The translations under genes were made by a program, and so were the position numbers. Positions 1 through 12,648 of a stretch of 64,000 nucleotides of DNA are shown piece after piece; position 1 is the stretch's first letter, and every line of letters starts with the position of its first letter. The notes beneath the pieces are model-generated. The model was given only the letters and a program-made list of their open reading frames with translations, was not told the DNA's origin and searched no databases. The stretch is from Petrosia ficiformis (taxonomy: Eukaryota; Porifera; Demospongiae; Haplosclerida; Petrosiidae). The stretch covers positions 3,603,926 to 3,667,925 of the forward strand of contig OX345651.1 in the NCBI GenBank assembly GCA_947044365.1, written 5' to 3'.

Positions 1-419
1 CCTATTATAACATAATTATATAATTGTATATATATATATATAATTATTTATATAATTACAGGTCTAGATATTCTAAATAATAGATTCATTAGTTAACTAA
101 CTACCTTCAAATCAGATTCTTCACTCATTATGACATCCACAGAAATCAGTTTAACAAAAGAAATCACTCTAACTACTTAAATACACAATATAGTATTAAC
201 TGTATATACTGTAGAAAGACCAAAAACCACTATAGATCTCCTAAACTTTACTTTCTTACCAAACTAGACCAGTAGCACCAGTGACTATACCAATACCAGA
301 CTAGTGGTTACAGTAACCCTTTAATATTATACACCACACTCTGAACATTGTGGTTATTATAATTATTACAATTACTACTTTTGGCTTCCTGCTTCAGGTA
401 TTGAATTACATCGAGTAGT
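1..419. other. AT-rich spacer, no gene seen
   Basis: I see no coding region or recognisable element here. There is a short TA run near 30-50 and otherwise low-complexity AT-rich sequence leading into the foldback repeat. Confidence 0.5.
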
Positions 420-930
420 AAGTGAGGTCATTGGTCTTACCTGCATTGTTGAATTTTATGTGTTTTTTTTGTCTTGTACTACTCTCCTCGTTTTTTTTTG
501 TGTATGTCAAATTTTAATCCATTGTTTCATTATTGAGTTACAGTATAATCATGTATTAACCTTATGACATTAAACTATACACTATAGTACATATAAGTTG
601 AGTTACAGTATAATGATGTTAACTATATGACATTAAACTATACAATATAGTATATCACGGCCTCTTTGAAGTCATCTTCCAAAATCAAGTTATCCTTCAC
701 TCCACATAAACAAAACAAACAGTACACACATACTTTTGATATGGCTTTGTAGCATGGACCAACCTGGCTCAACAGTAGTAATATAATGTACAGTTTAATG
801 TCCTAAACTTAATACATGATTATACTGTAACTCAATAATGAAGCTATGAATTGAATTTGACATACACAAAAAAGAACGGGAAGGATAATTATATGAAAAT
901 GGTCCAGGTAAAAAGAATTTCTCAATGTGA
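420..930. repeat. Foldback dispersed repeat (family R1), degraded copy
   Basis: The left arm (about 480-640) and right arm (about 785-925) are diverged inverted copies of one sequence. Shared words on the plus strand include tgtatgtcaaatttt and gagttacagtataat, and their reverse complements occur in the right arm. The same arms recur at 2775-2960, 11690-11930 and 12885-13365, so this is a dispersed non-autonomous element with long inverted termini. Short open frames over it are by-products and no coding function is supported. Confidence 0.6.
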
Positions 931-1960
931 ATGATCTTTACTATACTACAACCATCATCTAGACATAAAAATAGACTCTGTGACACAACAGTCAATACTT
1001 TAAACTCCAAAGCTTTAAAGTATACAACTTCTTCCTGTGCATTACTAACTCACTTACTCTATATTTACAGAAACTTATTGAAGGGTGTAAACTGCATTTG
1101 TAGAATAGCAACACTTCAGATCAAAGAATCCACATTGCCAAAATATAGTACATGGCATAACCACAGTACCACATCTCAGATATTGGCACTGACTGCATTA
1201 AGATGGCATTCTACGATTTCTACCACATACTTTGGAGCAAATCCATTTGGCCAGTCCTTAAGTATTGAAAAGGAATGCTCCACACAACAAGGATACTTTA
1301 TGCTTCATCTCCACTAGTGTTGTTTTAATTTGACCATTTTTAGTTATAGGTATAATTGCCTGGTTCTCTCAAACTTTTAGTTTAGTTAACTATAAGTATA
1401 GTGGGCTTACTAAAAAGGGTTTTAGTTTTAGTTAATTAAACTCATTGTAGTTATTACAGTAGACTTGTAATTTAGTAATTAACTAAAAGTCACAATACCT
1501 TAATTACTAAAAGGGATTTTAGTTTTAGTTTACTGAACAATACTAATCTCCATGCTACAAAACAGTCTATCCTCATGCACACATACTCAAAACATCTTCC
1601 TACCCCACTGACTCTGAATTCTAAAGCCTTAGAAAGCACAATGTACTACATGTATAATTGTATATACATGTATCCACACAATATGCAATCTACAATTTAC
1701 ATTGCGCAACCTGAAGATCCACAGAATCATAAATGATATATAATTTACGAATTAGCATGCAATCTGCATATTGAATGATACTAATTGTGCAATCCGGCTC
1801 AGTGGAAACTGGTCTTTGGTTTATGATAATTTAGAACAACTTGTTTAACTTTAACACTTCCTATTTGGCCACTTGAAAAGGAAGAATCAAATTACTATAT
1901 TTCCTGAATTACATGCCTGCTAAAAATATAACTATACTTCAATTAACTATAAGTATATGG
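931..1960. other. Spacer with TTTTAGTTAACTAAAA-rich repeat
   Basis: No gene is supported. A 128-codon open frame at 931-1317 has no recognisable domain and partly covers repeat R1. From about 1360 to 1560 runs of ttagttaactaaaa and its variants form a second dispersed repeat, seen again near 2640-2750, 7480-7520 and 11320-11460. Confidence 0.45.
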
Positions 1961-2412
1961 GCGTCCATTTGGGTGTGGTCATGGGTGTATCCAGAACATG
2001 TGTCTACATTTGCCAACATAACAACCCTACATAAGTATATATAGCTAAACAATACTTATATAGTTCAATTAACTATAAGCGTCCATTTGGGTGTGGTCAT
2101 GGGTGTATCCAGAACATGTGTCTACATTTGCCAACATAACAACCCTACATAAGTATATATAGCTAAACAATACTTATATAGTTCAATTAACTATAAGCGT
2201 CCATTTGGGTGTGGTCATGGGTGTATCCAGAACATGTGTCTACATTTGCCAACATAACAACCCTACATAAGTATATATAGCTAAACAATACTTATATACA
2301 TTGTAGTTCAATTAACTATAAGCGTCCATTTGGGTGTGGTCATGGGTGTATCCAGAACATGTGTCTACATTTGCCAACGTAACAGCCCTACATATTAAGT
2401 ATATATAGCTAA
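1961..2412. repeat. Tandem repeat, four copies of ~118 bp
   Basis: Units start at about 1961, 2079, 2197 and 2322, each opening with gcgtccatttgggtgtgg and ending in a run with agctaaacaa and attaactataa. The first two spacings are 118 bp and the last is about 125 bp because of a short insertion. The copies are almost identical, so the array is young. No coding potential is seen. Confidence 0.9.
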
Positions 2413-2639
2413 ACAAAAAGATCTATAATTATGTGGGGTTGTTATGTGTAAGTGGTGTTTAATTTTTTTGCTAAAGTAGCATCCCAATTTGGCTCCTGTG
2501 CTTTTTCGGTTTTGATATCCCTACATACTCTTTCATTATTTAAAAAATGTTTTTCTTTATACATTCATGTATCCATTGCTATGGTGATGTAAAATTGTTT
2601 ACAAATACATTTCTTGTTATGTAATTAATTTTCAAAATA

Positions 2640-3000
2640 CAGTTTATAATAATTATAACTAAAATACCTTTTAGTAAGGTATTATGACTTTTAGTTAACT
2701 AAAGTATAACTAAAATTCATTTTAATAAACTAAAACTCTTTTAGTAAGTGTAAGTGAAATACCAGTTCATTCAGAAAAATGTTCATAACTTTAGTTTGGA
2801 ATAACCAAAAATCTCTTTACCTGTACCATTTTCATATAATAGTCCTTCCCGTTCTTTTTTGTGTATGTCAAATTTCAATCCATTGCTTCATTACTGAGTT
2901 ACAGTATAATCATGTATTAACCTTGTCCCACCAAACTATACAATGTATTACAAGTCAACACATCCTAATTTTGAGACGTGGACAGACTATAGTACGTATT
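2640..3000. repeat. TTAGTTAACTAAA repeat followed by solo R1 arm
   Basis: 2640-2750 is a variant of the ttagttaacta repeat. 2775-2960 is one plus-strand arm of the R1 foldback, with the words tgtatgtcaaatttcaa and gagttacagtataat. The rest of that element is absent here. Confidence 0.6.
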
Positions 3001-3002
3001 GA

Positions 3003-4425
3003 ATGTATGATGCTGTACTCTACAGTAATGTACTATACTGTACTATACTGTACTATACTATACTGTATTGTGCTATACAGTATTGTATTGTGACGCACTG
3101 TAATGTACTATACTTAATTATACTATACTGTATTATACTATACTGTAGTGTACTATACAGTATTGTATTGTGACGTACTGTAATGTACATGTACTATACT
3201 TAACTATACTATACTGTATTATACTATACTGTATTGTATTGTGACGTACTGTAATGTATTATACTATACTATACTGTACTATACTGTAATATACATGTAC
3301 TGCATTGTATTGTGCTATACAGAGTAACATACTGTACTGTAATGTACTGTACTATGCTGTGCTATACCTGTACTGTGTTATACAGTAATGTATTGTAACA
3401 TACTGTACTATACAGTAGTGTACTATACATTATTACTGTAATGTACTGTACTATGCTGTACTATACCTGTACTGTGTTATACAGTAATGTATTGTAACAT
3501 ACTGTACTCTACAGTAGTGTACTATACTGTACTATACTACACTGTACTGTACAGTATTGTATTGTAACATACATGTACTGTACTGTAATGTACTGTACTA
3601 TGCTGTACTATACCTGTACTGTGTTATACAGTAATGTATTGTAACATACTGTACTATACAGTAGTGTACTATACATTATTACTGTAATGTACTGTACTAT
3701 GCTGTACTATACCTGTACTGTGTTATACAGTAATGTATTGTAACATACTGTACTATACAGTAGTGTACTATACATTATTACTGTAATGTACTGTACTATG
3801 CTGTACTATACCTGTACTATACCTGTACTGTGTTATACAGTATTGTATTATAACATATTACGTTATACAGTACTGTAATGTACTGTACTATGCTGTACTA
3901 TCCTGTACTGTGTTATACAGTAATGTATTGTAACATACTGTACTATACAGTAGTGTACTATACATTATTACTGTAATGTACTGTACTATGCTGTACTATA
4001 CCTGTACTGTGTTATACAGTATTGTATTATAACATACTACGTTATACAGTACTGTAATGTACTGTACTATGCTGTACTATCCTGTACTGTGTTATACAGT
4101 AATGTATTGTAACATACTGTACTATACAGTAGTGTACTATACATTATTACTGTAATGTACTGTACTATGCTGTACTATACCTGTACTGTGTTATACAGTA
4201 TTGTATTATAACATACTACGTTATACAGTACTGTAATGTACTGTACTATGCTGTACTATCCTGTACTGTGTTATACAGTAATGTATTGTAACATACTGTA
4301 CTATACAGTAGTGTACTATACATTATTACTGTAATGTACTGTACTATGCTGTACTATACCTGTACTATACCTGTACTGTGTTATACAGTATTGTATTATA
4401 ACATACTGTACTATAATGTACTGTG
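3003..4425. repeat. TACTGTA-type satellite with ~180-bp higher-order unit
   Basis: The whole stretch is built from tactgta, tactata and tgtattgt words. The phrase attactgtaatgtactg recurs at about 3431, 3680, 3780, 3970, 4150 and 4329. The last spacings are near 180-190 bp, twice a subunit of about 90-100 bp, so a higher-order repeat is present. Short open frames over it are not genes. Confidence 0.9.
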
Positions 4426-4639
4426 GTAATTTTTCCAATTATCATAAATTAAATAAAGAGGTTGCTACATAATCTCATCTTGTAGTGTTTAGAATAATAG
4501 TATGGGAACTAATTAGTATTGTATCATTAACATAATGACCCGTGAACTAACACTAGTACATTATAAAATATATATTATGTGATAATATCCTTAAACATTG
4601 ATATTTCTCTGACCTCAGTCTCAGGTTGAGTATATTGCC

Positions 4640-5055
4640 ACTAGTGCCTAATGTGACACTAGTGCCTAATGTGACACTAGTGCCTAATGTGACATTAGTG
4701 ACTAATGTTATAGTAGGGCCAATAGTAACTAATATGACAGTATTTGCAGTAGAGCAATAGTGAGTACTGTACCAGGTGTTGACAGTAGTGACAACTGTTA
4801 CAGTACCTGTAGGAACAGTAGTGACTAATGGGACAGTAGTGACTAATGGACACTAGTAACTAATGGGACACTGGTGACTAATGGGACACTGGTGACTAAC
4901 GGGACAGTGGTGACTAATGTGACATTAGTGATTAATGGGACAGTAGTGGCTAATGGGACAGTAGTGACTAATGGGACAGTAGTGACTAATGGGACAGTAG
5001 TGACTAATGTTACAGTACCGGTAGGAACAGTAGTGGCTAATGGGACATTAGTGAC
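4640..5055. repeat. 18-bp minisatellite
   Basis: Units of the form gggacagtagtgactaat (18 bp, with ggtgactaat and tgcctaatgt variants) run in tandem. Because 18 is a multiple of three the array reads as an Asn-Gly-Thr-Val-Val-Thr open frame at 4874-5119. I treat that as a consequence of the repeat. The array lies just 3' of the last recognised exon of the PDZ gene on the minus strand. Confidence 0.85.
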
Positions 5056-5193
5056 TATTGTAAAAGAATACTCACTATGGATTATAACAGATATTACATA
5101 TAATTATATACAATTATGATGATACTACAGTAGTACATGTATATTACTTTGCACTCTACAGAATCGAAATGTTGAGTACAAAGATAACTTTAC

Positions 5194-6981
5194 CTGTGGA
5201 GGAGAACTGAGTTCAGTTGGTGAGAACATGGTTTCATCATCATCTGTATTACTAAATGTACGACCTATTTTTAATCTGTAAATAGAATGGAATATAGTAT
5301 GTATGTATGAATGTATGTACTAGTATGTATGTATGTATGTATGTATGTACATGTATGTACATGTGTATATACATGTATGCACATATATGCATGTATGTAC
5401 GTATGTTGCATGTACTAGTATGTACATGTATATACTAGTACATCTGGAGTACAGAGTGTCGTGGTTCGAATCCCACCTGAGGCAACTCTCGTTTTTATTT
5501 TTCCATTTGCCTCAGGTGTCTTTCTTTCTTTCTCTCTTTCTTTCTTTCTTTCTACATCTCCGATAACATCATGTATGTATGTATTGTATAAGTAAATTAC
5601 ACATATTGCTACATTCCATCCAGCTTGGAATGAGTATACCAAAAGTTACTTATATGTTTTGATACACATACAAGAGGATGTCATCAGTTTCAAGTTGGAA
5701 TTATTAAACAATGATACATAATTTAATATAATTATATGATTATGTATCTACAGTGTATATATCCGATACGGCGAAACATCAAAGTAAACCACAGGTTCAG
5801 ATATAGCACCCTGTGGTCAGATATAAAACCTGCCATCGACACAGATAACACAATAAACAAAACTTACCTTCTCCAACGTGAAAACAAAAAGGTAAGAAAA
5901 GCAACAGACATTAACATATGTTTTGTCTGACCAGAAATATATTAATTATAACACGCCCACTCACAGTATATCAGATTTATAATCACCTCACCCTCATACT
6001 CAGTGATTATAAATCTGATATAGCACCATAGGCATGTTATAACATATACATACATTGTGTATATAATAATGTATATGTACATGTATATAAATTATACATT
6101 GTATATATTTGTTGATTGCTCGGACTCTTTTCTACCTGACTGTGTTTCCAGAATTTTTTAAAACTCTTGCTGCATCTTCTAGAGATTGTCCTAACATATT
6201 CACTCCGGCTATCTGTACTATCAAATCAGATTCTTTTACTCTGGAACATGAGAGGAAGAGAGACAGACAGAGACAGCCATAGACATAGAGAGAGAGAGAA
6301 AGAGAGACAGACAGACAGACAGAAAGACAGATAAGAAGGGAGGGAGGGAGGTTAATATTGAATCATTCAAACAAAACATTATCAAGACCTTCCACAACTT
6401 TCAGCTGGTGATCCAGGTACTATCTCTTTCACAAAGACTCCTTTCATTTCTAAACCTTTGCTAGTTTGTGCATACCCCTCAGCAATGTGAAGACCAAATC
6501 CTTGGCCTTCAACTGAAAGGAGAGACAGACAGACAGAGACAGACAGACAAACAGATAGATAGACAGACAGACAGAGGCAGAAAAAGACAGACAGACAGAG
6601 ACAGAGAGAGATAAAGAGAGACAGAGAGAGCTGATAATGAATGATATTTGCAAAGTAAACAAAATTACAGGAATTAAAGCATTGAACCCCACACATCAGC
6701 TTGGAGGGAATTGAATGCTTAATTCCCTTCTTTCTGGTCACTGGGCTTGAGCAAAGCCACATGTTTCAACAAATATCAGGTGGTGATGTTTGCTTTACTA
6801 CGTCTGTACTTGTACATGTACATGTACACTGGGCTTGAGCAAAGCAACAAGGATTAAAGGTGGCTTTACTACATCTGTACATGTAAATGTACATGTACAT
6901 GTCACTGGGCTTGAGCAAAGCAACAAGGATTAAAGGTGGCTTTACTACATCTGTACATGTAAATGTACATATGATATCTGA

Positions 6982-7020
<39 letters not shown>

Positions 7021-9964
7021 TCAGACACCTGAGACAATGGAAAAATGAAAAATGAGAGTTGCCTCAGGTGGGATTCGAACCCACGACACTCTGTATTCCA
7101 GACAGATGCTCTACCAACTGAGCTACCCAGGCAGCTCAGCTGGCAGGGTTCGAATACTATGTACATGTCACTGGGCTTGAGCAAAGCAACAAGGATTAAT
7201 ACTTAAATGAAATATAAAACTAACACAAAAGTTCATATACACATGTATGTTACTACATCAGTTCTATACTATTTCTCTTACCTTTTCTCATTTCAATAGT
7301 GAACAGATTCATTCTGGACAACACTTTCTCTGTCTCATCAATATCTTCTACTTCATGTGTAATAGGTTGGTTTGTCTCAAGGGATGTTGTCTACAGGAAG
7401 AGGTGGAGAATGAAAAGAAATGCAAAATAAAAAAAGAAAGACATTTGTTTAATTACATGCACTAAAAGTCAAAATGCATTACTAAAAGGGGTTTTAGTTA
7501 TAGTTAACTAAAACAACACTAATACATGTACATGTATATGTACTAGTACATGTACATGTACTAGTACATGTACATATATGTATATGTACTAGTACATGTA
7601 CATGTATATGGGGAGCAGGACAAGAGTGATGATAATACAATGTAGTTCAAAGCATCTAGTAAGTAGTTGGTTCACTATTACCACAGCCCTGAATGCAATA
7701 TTAATAATAATTCATACCTCACTCAATGTTGCACTAACACTTTTAACATTAGAAACTGTTTGTTTCATAGCATTCAGAGCTTTCATAGCATTCTCACTAA
7801 TAACACTGTTTGTCTCTTTGTCTTCATTTCTTGTCTCTTCTTGCTGTTCATTTCTCCTTTTCTGTTTGGACACAACTTTACTCTTATCAATGGCATCATC
7901 TTCACTGACTGAAACCCCCTTTGGTGGTAGTGGTGGAGGGGGAAGCTTTGGCTTTTCCTCGGACACCACTTTCACCTTCTCGTCTCCAATCTTTCCTTCC
8001 TGGGGTCCATCTCTAAGAAGAGGAGAACTTGATGGTTTAGGTGGAGGAGGAGCTACACGAACAGCCTTTCTTCCAGAACTTGGTGAAGATTTTGGAGTGT
8101 CACCTTGTTTGATTTGGTTCAACAGTTCTGGTTCTAAGGATTTCTTAGTGCTAGGAGGAGTGAGATCCTTCTTAGTGCTAGGAGGAGTGAGATCCTTCTT
8201 AGTGCTAGGAGGAGTGAGATCCTTCTTAGTGCTAGGAGGAGTGAGATCCTTCTTAGCACTCAGAGGAGTGTGACCCTTCTTAGTGCTAGGAGGAGTGGGA
8301 TCCTTCTTAACACTAGGAGGAGTGAGATCCTTCTTAGCACTGGGAGGAGTGGGATCCTTCTTAGTGCTAGGAGGAGTGAGATCCTTCTTAGTGTTAGGAG
8401 GAGTGAGATCATTCTTCTTTCTAGGTACATCAGATATCTTGCGATGTTCTGGTGGCTTTCTGCTAACCACAGAAGGCGGAGGTGCTTTTTTGCTTGGTAT
8501 CAGATGAGAAGTTTGTCTGGTTGAACTTGTTTTGTTGTCTGGTTTCTGCAATTCTCCAGTAGATTTCTTTCTCTGTTCTGACAATTGATAATTTTGAGAT
8601 GTCGATAAACGAGGTGAACTACGACTCTCTAACTGTTCGGATGATGGGTTTGGACGGGCACGAGGAGGTTTACTAGGAGCGCTAGTTTTCTGACCAGAGC
8701 TTGTATGAGGTACGGATACTGTTTTCTTTAGAGCTGGTCTATTACGTGTTAGACCAGTTCCATGTGATGAAACTGATTTCTTCATAGCAGTAACATCACC
8801 TAAAGATGTGTCAACAGGTGGCAACTTTTTAAATCCCGGAGGAGGACGAGCGGGAGCACGATACTTTGGTTTAATGCGATGTGATGAGCTCATTGGACTG
8901 TCCTCTTCGGATTGTTCAGATGTAGTTGTATTAACAGTAGACTGATCAGTTGTCTTTGTAGCATCCTCAACCTGTGAAACTGGTTCCGGTAAAGGAGCCA
9001 CATTGAGATAGTTTGATAAAGGTCGACTTGTTCTTTTAACTTTCAACCCATCTTTGTCATCACTTCCTACTGACGCTGATCGTCTGTGATCACGTAATTT
9101 GATTGGCTGATTAACATTCATGTAATCCTGTTGTTGATCAACATTATCGTCAACATCTTGAAAGAGATTTGCATAGTCTGGGTCTGAGTCATACATGTAT
9201 TCTTCATCCTCATTCTCGTTCTTCTCTTCGTTGGGGTCTGGACTTATAGAGGCTTCTCTAGTTCTTACAGATGGTCTACAACGACCTCTAACATACGAAT
9301 ACTCTCTACCTTCACTATTTTCATCCTCCTCTTCCTCCTCCTCCTCCTCCTCCTCCTTCTCCTCTTCATTATCATCTTCTGTTTTTTCTGATAATTTAAT
9401 ATCATTGATATCCAAATCAACTTCCATATTTACCTGTATTTCTCTATTCTCGTCATTTGTATCTATTTCGTTGTGTTCATTGGGAACACTAGGTGCCCTT
9501 ATTGGAGGGGAGGGTAAGGGAATGGAAGGAGGAGAGGGAATGGGTCTTCTTGGCACTGGTTTCTGATTTTCCTTCTAATAGTAAAAATGTTAAACAATAA
9601 GTGAAAACTACACTTGTGGCGTATAATAATTTTGAACAACGCTTACCTTCAAACACTCGCTATTCCACCATTTTGCACAGGAAGGCAATGAAATTCGGTA
9701 TCCAAGAAGACACACTAATGCTCCTCCTCTTAGATACCAAATTACCTGGCTTTCTATACAAAATGGAAAATACCAAGCGTGAGCATTTGTTCAAAATTAT
9801 TATATGCCACAAACGTGGTTTTCCCAAATGGGGTCACAGTTATTATATAATACTTGATTATATTATAGCAGAAATACTCTCACCTTCTCTTCTAAACTAA
9901 CTGAGTCTCCAGAAGGAGATCTTTTCTTTCGAGGACGAGGTACAACTTTTGGTAAATCTGACAT
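5194..9964 (-). CDS. Proline-rich scaffold protein with PDZ domain (3' end not found)
   Basis: Six minus-strand exons join in frame: 9884-9964, 7718-9574, 7282-7390, 6389-6512, 6136-6240 and 5194-5275, giving at least 786 residues. The start is the ATG at 9964 (MSDLPKVVPRPRKK). The long second exon encodes proline-rich segments, a run of acidic residues, serine/threonine-rich linkers and about ten 9-residue repeats. Exons 4 and 5 form a PDZ domain: a GFGLHI carboxylate-binding loop, then GVFVKEIVPGSPAE, then VNMLGQSLEDAARVL, ending TVRLKIGR. Such proteins usually tether membrane or cytoskeletal partners. The PDZ position after a long disordered acidic region recalls neurabin-like scaffolds, but I cannot confirm that family. 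Exon 6 ends at a good GTAAAG donor in phase 0, so more exons should lie below 5194, where I find only repeats. The donor of exon 4 (GTCTTG) is weak. Confidence 0.82.
5285..5442. repeat. ATGT microsatellite
   Basis: Runs of atgtatgt and tacatgta. Short open frames of alternating Met, Tyr, Val and Cys on either strand are repeat artefacts. Confidence 0.85.
5443..5562 (+). mobile_element. tRNA-derived SINE (family S1), 5'-truncated
   Basis: The sequence has the B-box region ggttcgaatcccacc, then the same body as the complete copies at 6971 and 37901, and ends in a (TTTC)n tail. The tRNA 5' half with the A-box is missing. It lies within 200 bp of the last recognised PDZ exon. Confidence 0.75.
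5745..6065. mobile_element. Solo arm of foldback F1 plus palindromic mini-element
   Basis: 5750-5935 matches one arm of the large inverted repeat at 40763-41196 (shared words tacggcgaaacatca and cttaccttctcca). Directly after it, 5945-6050 is a palindrome with arms around atcagatttataatcac. A relative of that palindrome is at 18640-18735 with the same acgcccactca edge. Both lie in an intron of the PDZ gene. Confidence 0.65.
6242..6362. repeat. GACA/GAGA-rich simple repeat in PDZ intron
   Basis: Tracts of gacagacag, gagagaga and gagggagg. A second similar tract is at about 6515-6630. They flank the first PDZ exon and create leucine/serine-rich open frames that are not genes. Confidence 0.7.
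6735..6962. repeat. ~75-bp tandem repeat interrupted by a SINE
   Basis: Units opening with cactgggcttgagcaaag begin at about 6738, 6829 and 6902, and again at 7169 beyond the SINE. The intact units show what the SINE target looked like before insertion. Confidence 0.75.
6971..7158 (-). mobile_element. Full-length tRNA-derived SINE (family S1)
   Basis: On the minus strand a 73-nt tRNA-like head (7132 down to 7060) starts with gcctgggtagctcag (A-box). It has an anticodon stem around a GGA anticodon and a T-arm ggttcgaatcccacc (B-box), and is followed by a short body and a (TTTC)n tail. An 8-bp direct repeat atgtacat flanks it at 6963-6970 and 7159-7166. A serine anticodon without the long variable arm of true serine tRNAs, plus the tail and other copies, favours a SINE over a working tRNA gene. 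Confidence 0.85.
8140..8415 (-). repeat. 27-bp coding minisatellite (9-residue repeats)
   Basis: Inside exon 2 of the PDZ gene, ten units encode KKDLTPPST or close variants (KKDPTPPSA, KKGHTPLSA). The unit length keeps the frame. The block of four identical units next to diverged ones suggests recent unit gain. Confidence 0.9.
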
Positions 9965-10089
9965 TTTTGTTCCTCAAATGTCACTACAAACAAAAAAAAT
10001 GAAGCTAAATAAACGAGTTGACCTTACACATAAAGGACTATAGTCAAGAACTGATTACTATGATGATATGAAAAATGTATGTACAAGTG

Positions 10090-10440
10090 TAATATGTATG
10101 TATTTACGCATTTAATGTATGTATGTATGTATGTATATGTATGTGTGCATGTATGTATGTATGTACATGTATGTACATGTATGTACCTGTATGTATGTAT
10201 GTATGTACATGTATGTATGTAAGTATGTATGTATGTATGTATGTACATGTACATGTACATGTACAATGTACATGTATGTACGTACGTATGTATGTATGTA
10301 TGTAACTACATGTATGTATGTATGTACATGTATGTATGTATGTACATGTATGTATGTATGTACAATGTACATGTACATGTACATGTATGTATGTATGTTT
10401 ATACATGTACATGTACACGTATGTATATATATGTATGTAC
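10090..10440. repeat. ATGT/ACATGT microsatellite
   Basis: About 350 bp of atgtatgt and acatgtac runs, open in several frames on both strands only because of the simple repeat. A shorter related tract is at 10575-10665. Confidence 0.9.
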
Positions 10441-10441
10441 A

Positions 10442-10575
10442 CAGTGTTTCTCCCAGAATAAAATATTAAGGGTGGATGAGTGCATCAGTGGTACATGACA
10501 CTATGTCAACATTGTTATAAAACTGTAAACCTTAAAATTAAAGGGTGGGAGAGCCATAATGAGGGGGAAACACTG
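10442..10575. mobile_element. Short inverted-repeat element (CAGTGTTTC ends)
   Basis: The left end reads cagtgtttctccc and the right end is its near reverse complement gggggaaacactg. With 134 bp between termini and no coding capacity it resembles a miniature element. CAGTG-type ends with this spacing are typical of hAT-like elements; the superfamily is inferred. Confidence 0.6.
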
Positions 10576-11689
10576 TGTACATGTATGTATGCATGTACAT
10601 GTTTGTACTATACATTGTATACATGTACACATGTATGTACAGGTATGTACATGTGTATGTATTGATTGTAGACGCATCTAATACAATTAATGATGTAGAA
10701 TAATTATATTTATGGAAGTTAATTATATGTGTTACCAGCTGTAACACAATGAAACATCTACATTTTTGTAAATACGAACTACAACATGTATGAACATGTG
10801 TACACAACAGATGCTAACTGAAGGATGTTGATATCAGATCATTGAAATGTAGTATTATGAATATACATAATATAGTACTATGTATAACTATAGCAACTGT
10901 GTATACAGATATATACATGTATATGTATTATGCATGTAGACTGGATCTGTTACGTGTACATGTACATGTACCTTATATATAGATACAGTGTACACGTATA
11001 ATATAGATTGGATCTAGTATAATCATGTATTAACCTTATGACATTAAACTATACACTATATTACATACATGTACATGTATAAAGTCATCACATCATAATT
11101 TTGAGATCATCATGAAATTCACATGAATATTAACAGACTTTTAAAATCCAATTCTCTCTTTACAACTTCCCAATGTAATTTATTAGAATTCAATTTCTAA
11201 GAAGACTCAATATGAGATTACAAGTCATAACACCAAATGTAAGGCATCATTAGGAAATTACTCACACGTAATATGTAAGTAATGATATGAATGTGTATAT
11301 ACATGTACACCATGTATGTGTAATTAACCAACTAAAAGTGTCCAATTTTCATTTTAGTTGTTGCAGTAGACCTGTAATCTAGTTATAGTTTCATTAAATA
11401 AAAGTCAAAATGCCTCACTAAAAGGGGTTGTAGTTATAGTTATAGTTAACTAAAACAACACTAACATGTATGTGTGTGTTAAGGATTTGTGGTGGGCGTG
11501 GCCACATAGAGGATCTAAAAATAGTAACACCAACTAAATGTCTGGTTTTAGTTATTTTAATTAATTGTGTGGGAGTTGCACGCTCCTTCTCTCTAGTTTT
11601 TTAGTTATAGTTAACTATAACAACACTAACATGTGTGTGTGTGTTAAGCACTGAATAATTTAGATAATATAACAATAAAAACGTTTCGA

Positions 11690-11930
11690 TACTATATTAT
11701 ATCAACTGAAGTGTGTTCACTTTCACAATGGCCTCAAAATTAGAATTTATATGTACTATAGTGTATAGTTTAATGTCATAAGGTTAATACATGATTATAA
11801 TGTAACTCAATAATGAAGCAATGGATTGAAATTTGACATACACAAAAAAAGAACAGGAAGGATAATTATGAAAATGGTACAGGTAAAAAGATTCTTGGTC
11901 GTTCCAAAGGAAAAGGTAAATGTGAATGAC
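11690..11930 (-). repeat. R1 foldback, solo arm
   Basis: It matches the minus orientation of R1, including acatgattataatgtaac and gacatacacaaaa. A short plus-strand match to R1 is also present at 11020-11110. Confidence 0.6.
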
Positions 11931-11959
11931 TATAGTCTCAAAGATAATCATTATCTAAT

Positions 11960-12140
11960 ATTTACACACATACTGTACATGTATGTATGTACATACATGT
12001 ACATACATGATACATCCATGTACATGTACATACATACATGTATACTTACATCCATGTACATGTACATACATATACATACATCCATGTACATGTACATGTA
12101 CATACATGATACATCCATGTACATGTACATACATCCAGGT
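11960..12140. repeat. ACAT/ATCC microsatellite
   Basis: Runs of acatacatg mixed with catccatgtacatg. The opposing open frames seen here are repeat artefacts. Confidence 0.8.
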
Positions 12141-12488
12141 ACTGTTTACAAACAATAAATTGATTATCAACATTTTGATGGTTTCATATATAACCCGTTT
12201 GATAGTAATCAAATTACACATATATTCTTTTGTCTATAAAATAAAGACATGGTTTGTTAAATTATATTAATATGGTAATACATACAAATTGTATAGCCAA
12301 CATGTAACATAATAACTATCACATTTCATCTAATTCCACGTGTTATATTTAGAGTTTGATACACTCCTGTTTCATCAACAATTTCAAGATTGCAAAGTTG
12401 ATCATGTCAAGCTGGGAGGTTCTGATTTTGAAATACTCACTTTTTACTATCACTAATTCAAACTGTTAATACGTTAATTCAACATGTA

Positions 12489-12648
12489 CAGTGGAACCCT
12501 CTATTCCGGACACAAGGGTCGTGATTACAGGGGTGTCCTCATTTCAGGGGTAAATTTATATTATAAAGCACAGTTTGGGAAATTTGTAAGTCTCCTTAAT
12601 ACAGGGGTGTCCTTATTTCAGGGTGTCCTTGATAGAGGGGTTTCACTG
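12489..12648. mobile_element. 160-bp TIR mini-element with TA target duplication
   Basis: The left end is cagtggaaccctctatt and the right end, read in reverse complement, is cagtgaaacccctctat. Both sides are bordered by TA. The interior repeats aggggtgtcc. A TA duplication and CAGTG termini are what Tc1/mariner/pogo-type elements leave, so the pogo-like transposase fossil at 57.4 kb may belong to a mobilising family; that link is inference. Confidence 0.75.

Noticed and set aside
4874..5119. Asn-Gly-Thr-Val-Val-Thr repeat protein
   Set aside because: It is a direct product of the 18-bp minisatellite, with no support outside the repeat.
7060..7132. Functional tRNA-Ser (GGA) gene
   Set aside because: It has no long variable arm, has acceptor-stem mismatches, and is the head of a repeated element with a (TTTC)n tail and target duplication.
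9601..9900. 99-codon plus-strand frame
   Set aside because: It occupies the first intron of the PDZ gene on the other strand, with no recognisable domain.
10024..10469. Met/Tyr/Val/Cys/His-rich open frames on both strands
   Set aside because: They come from the ATGT microsatellite.
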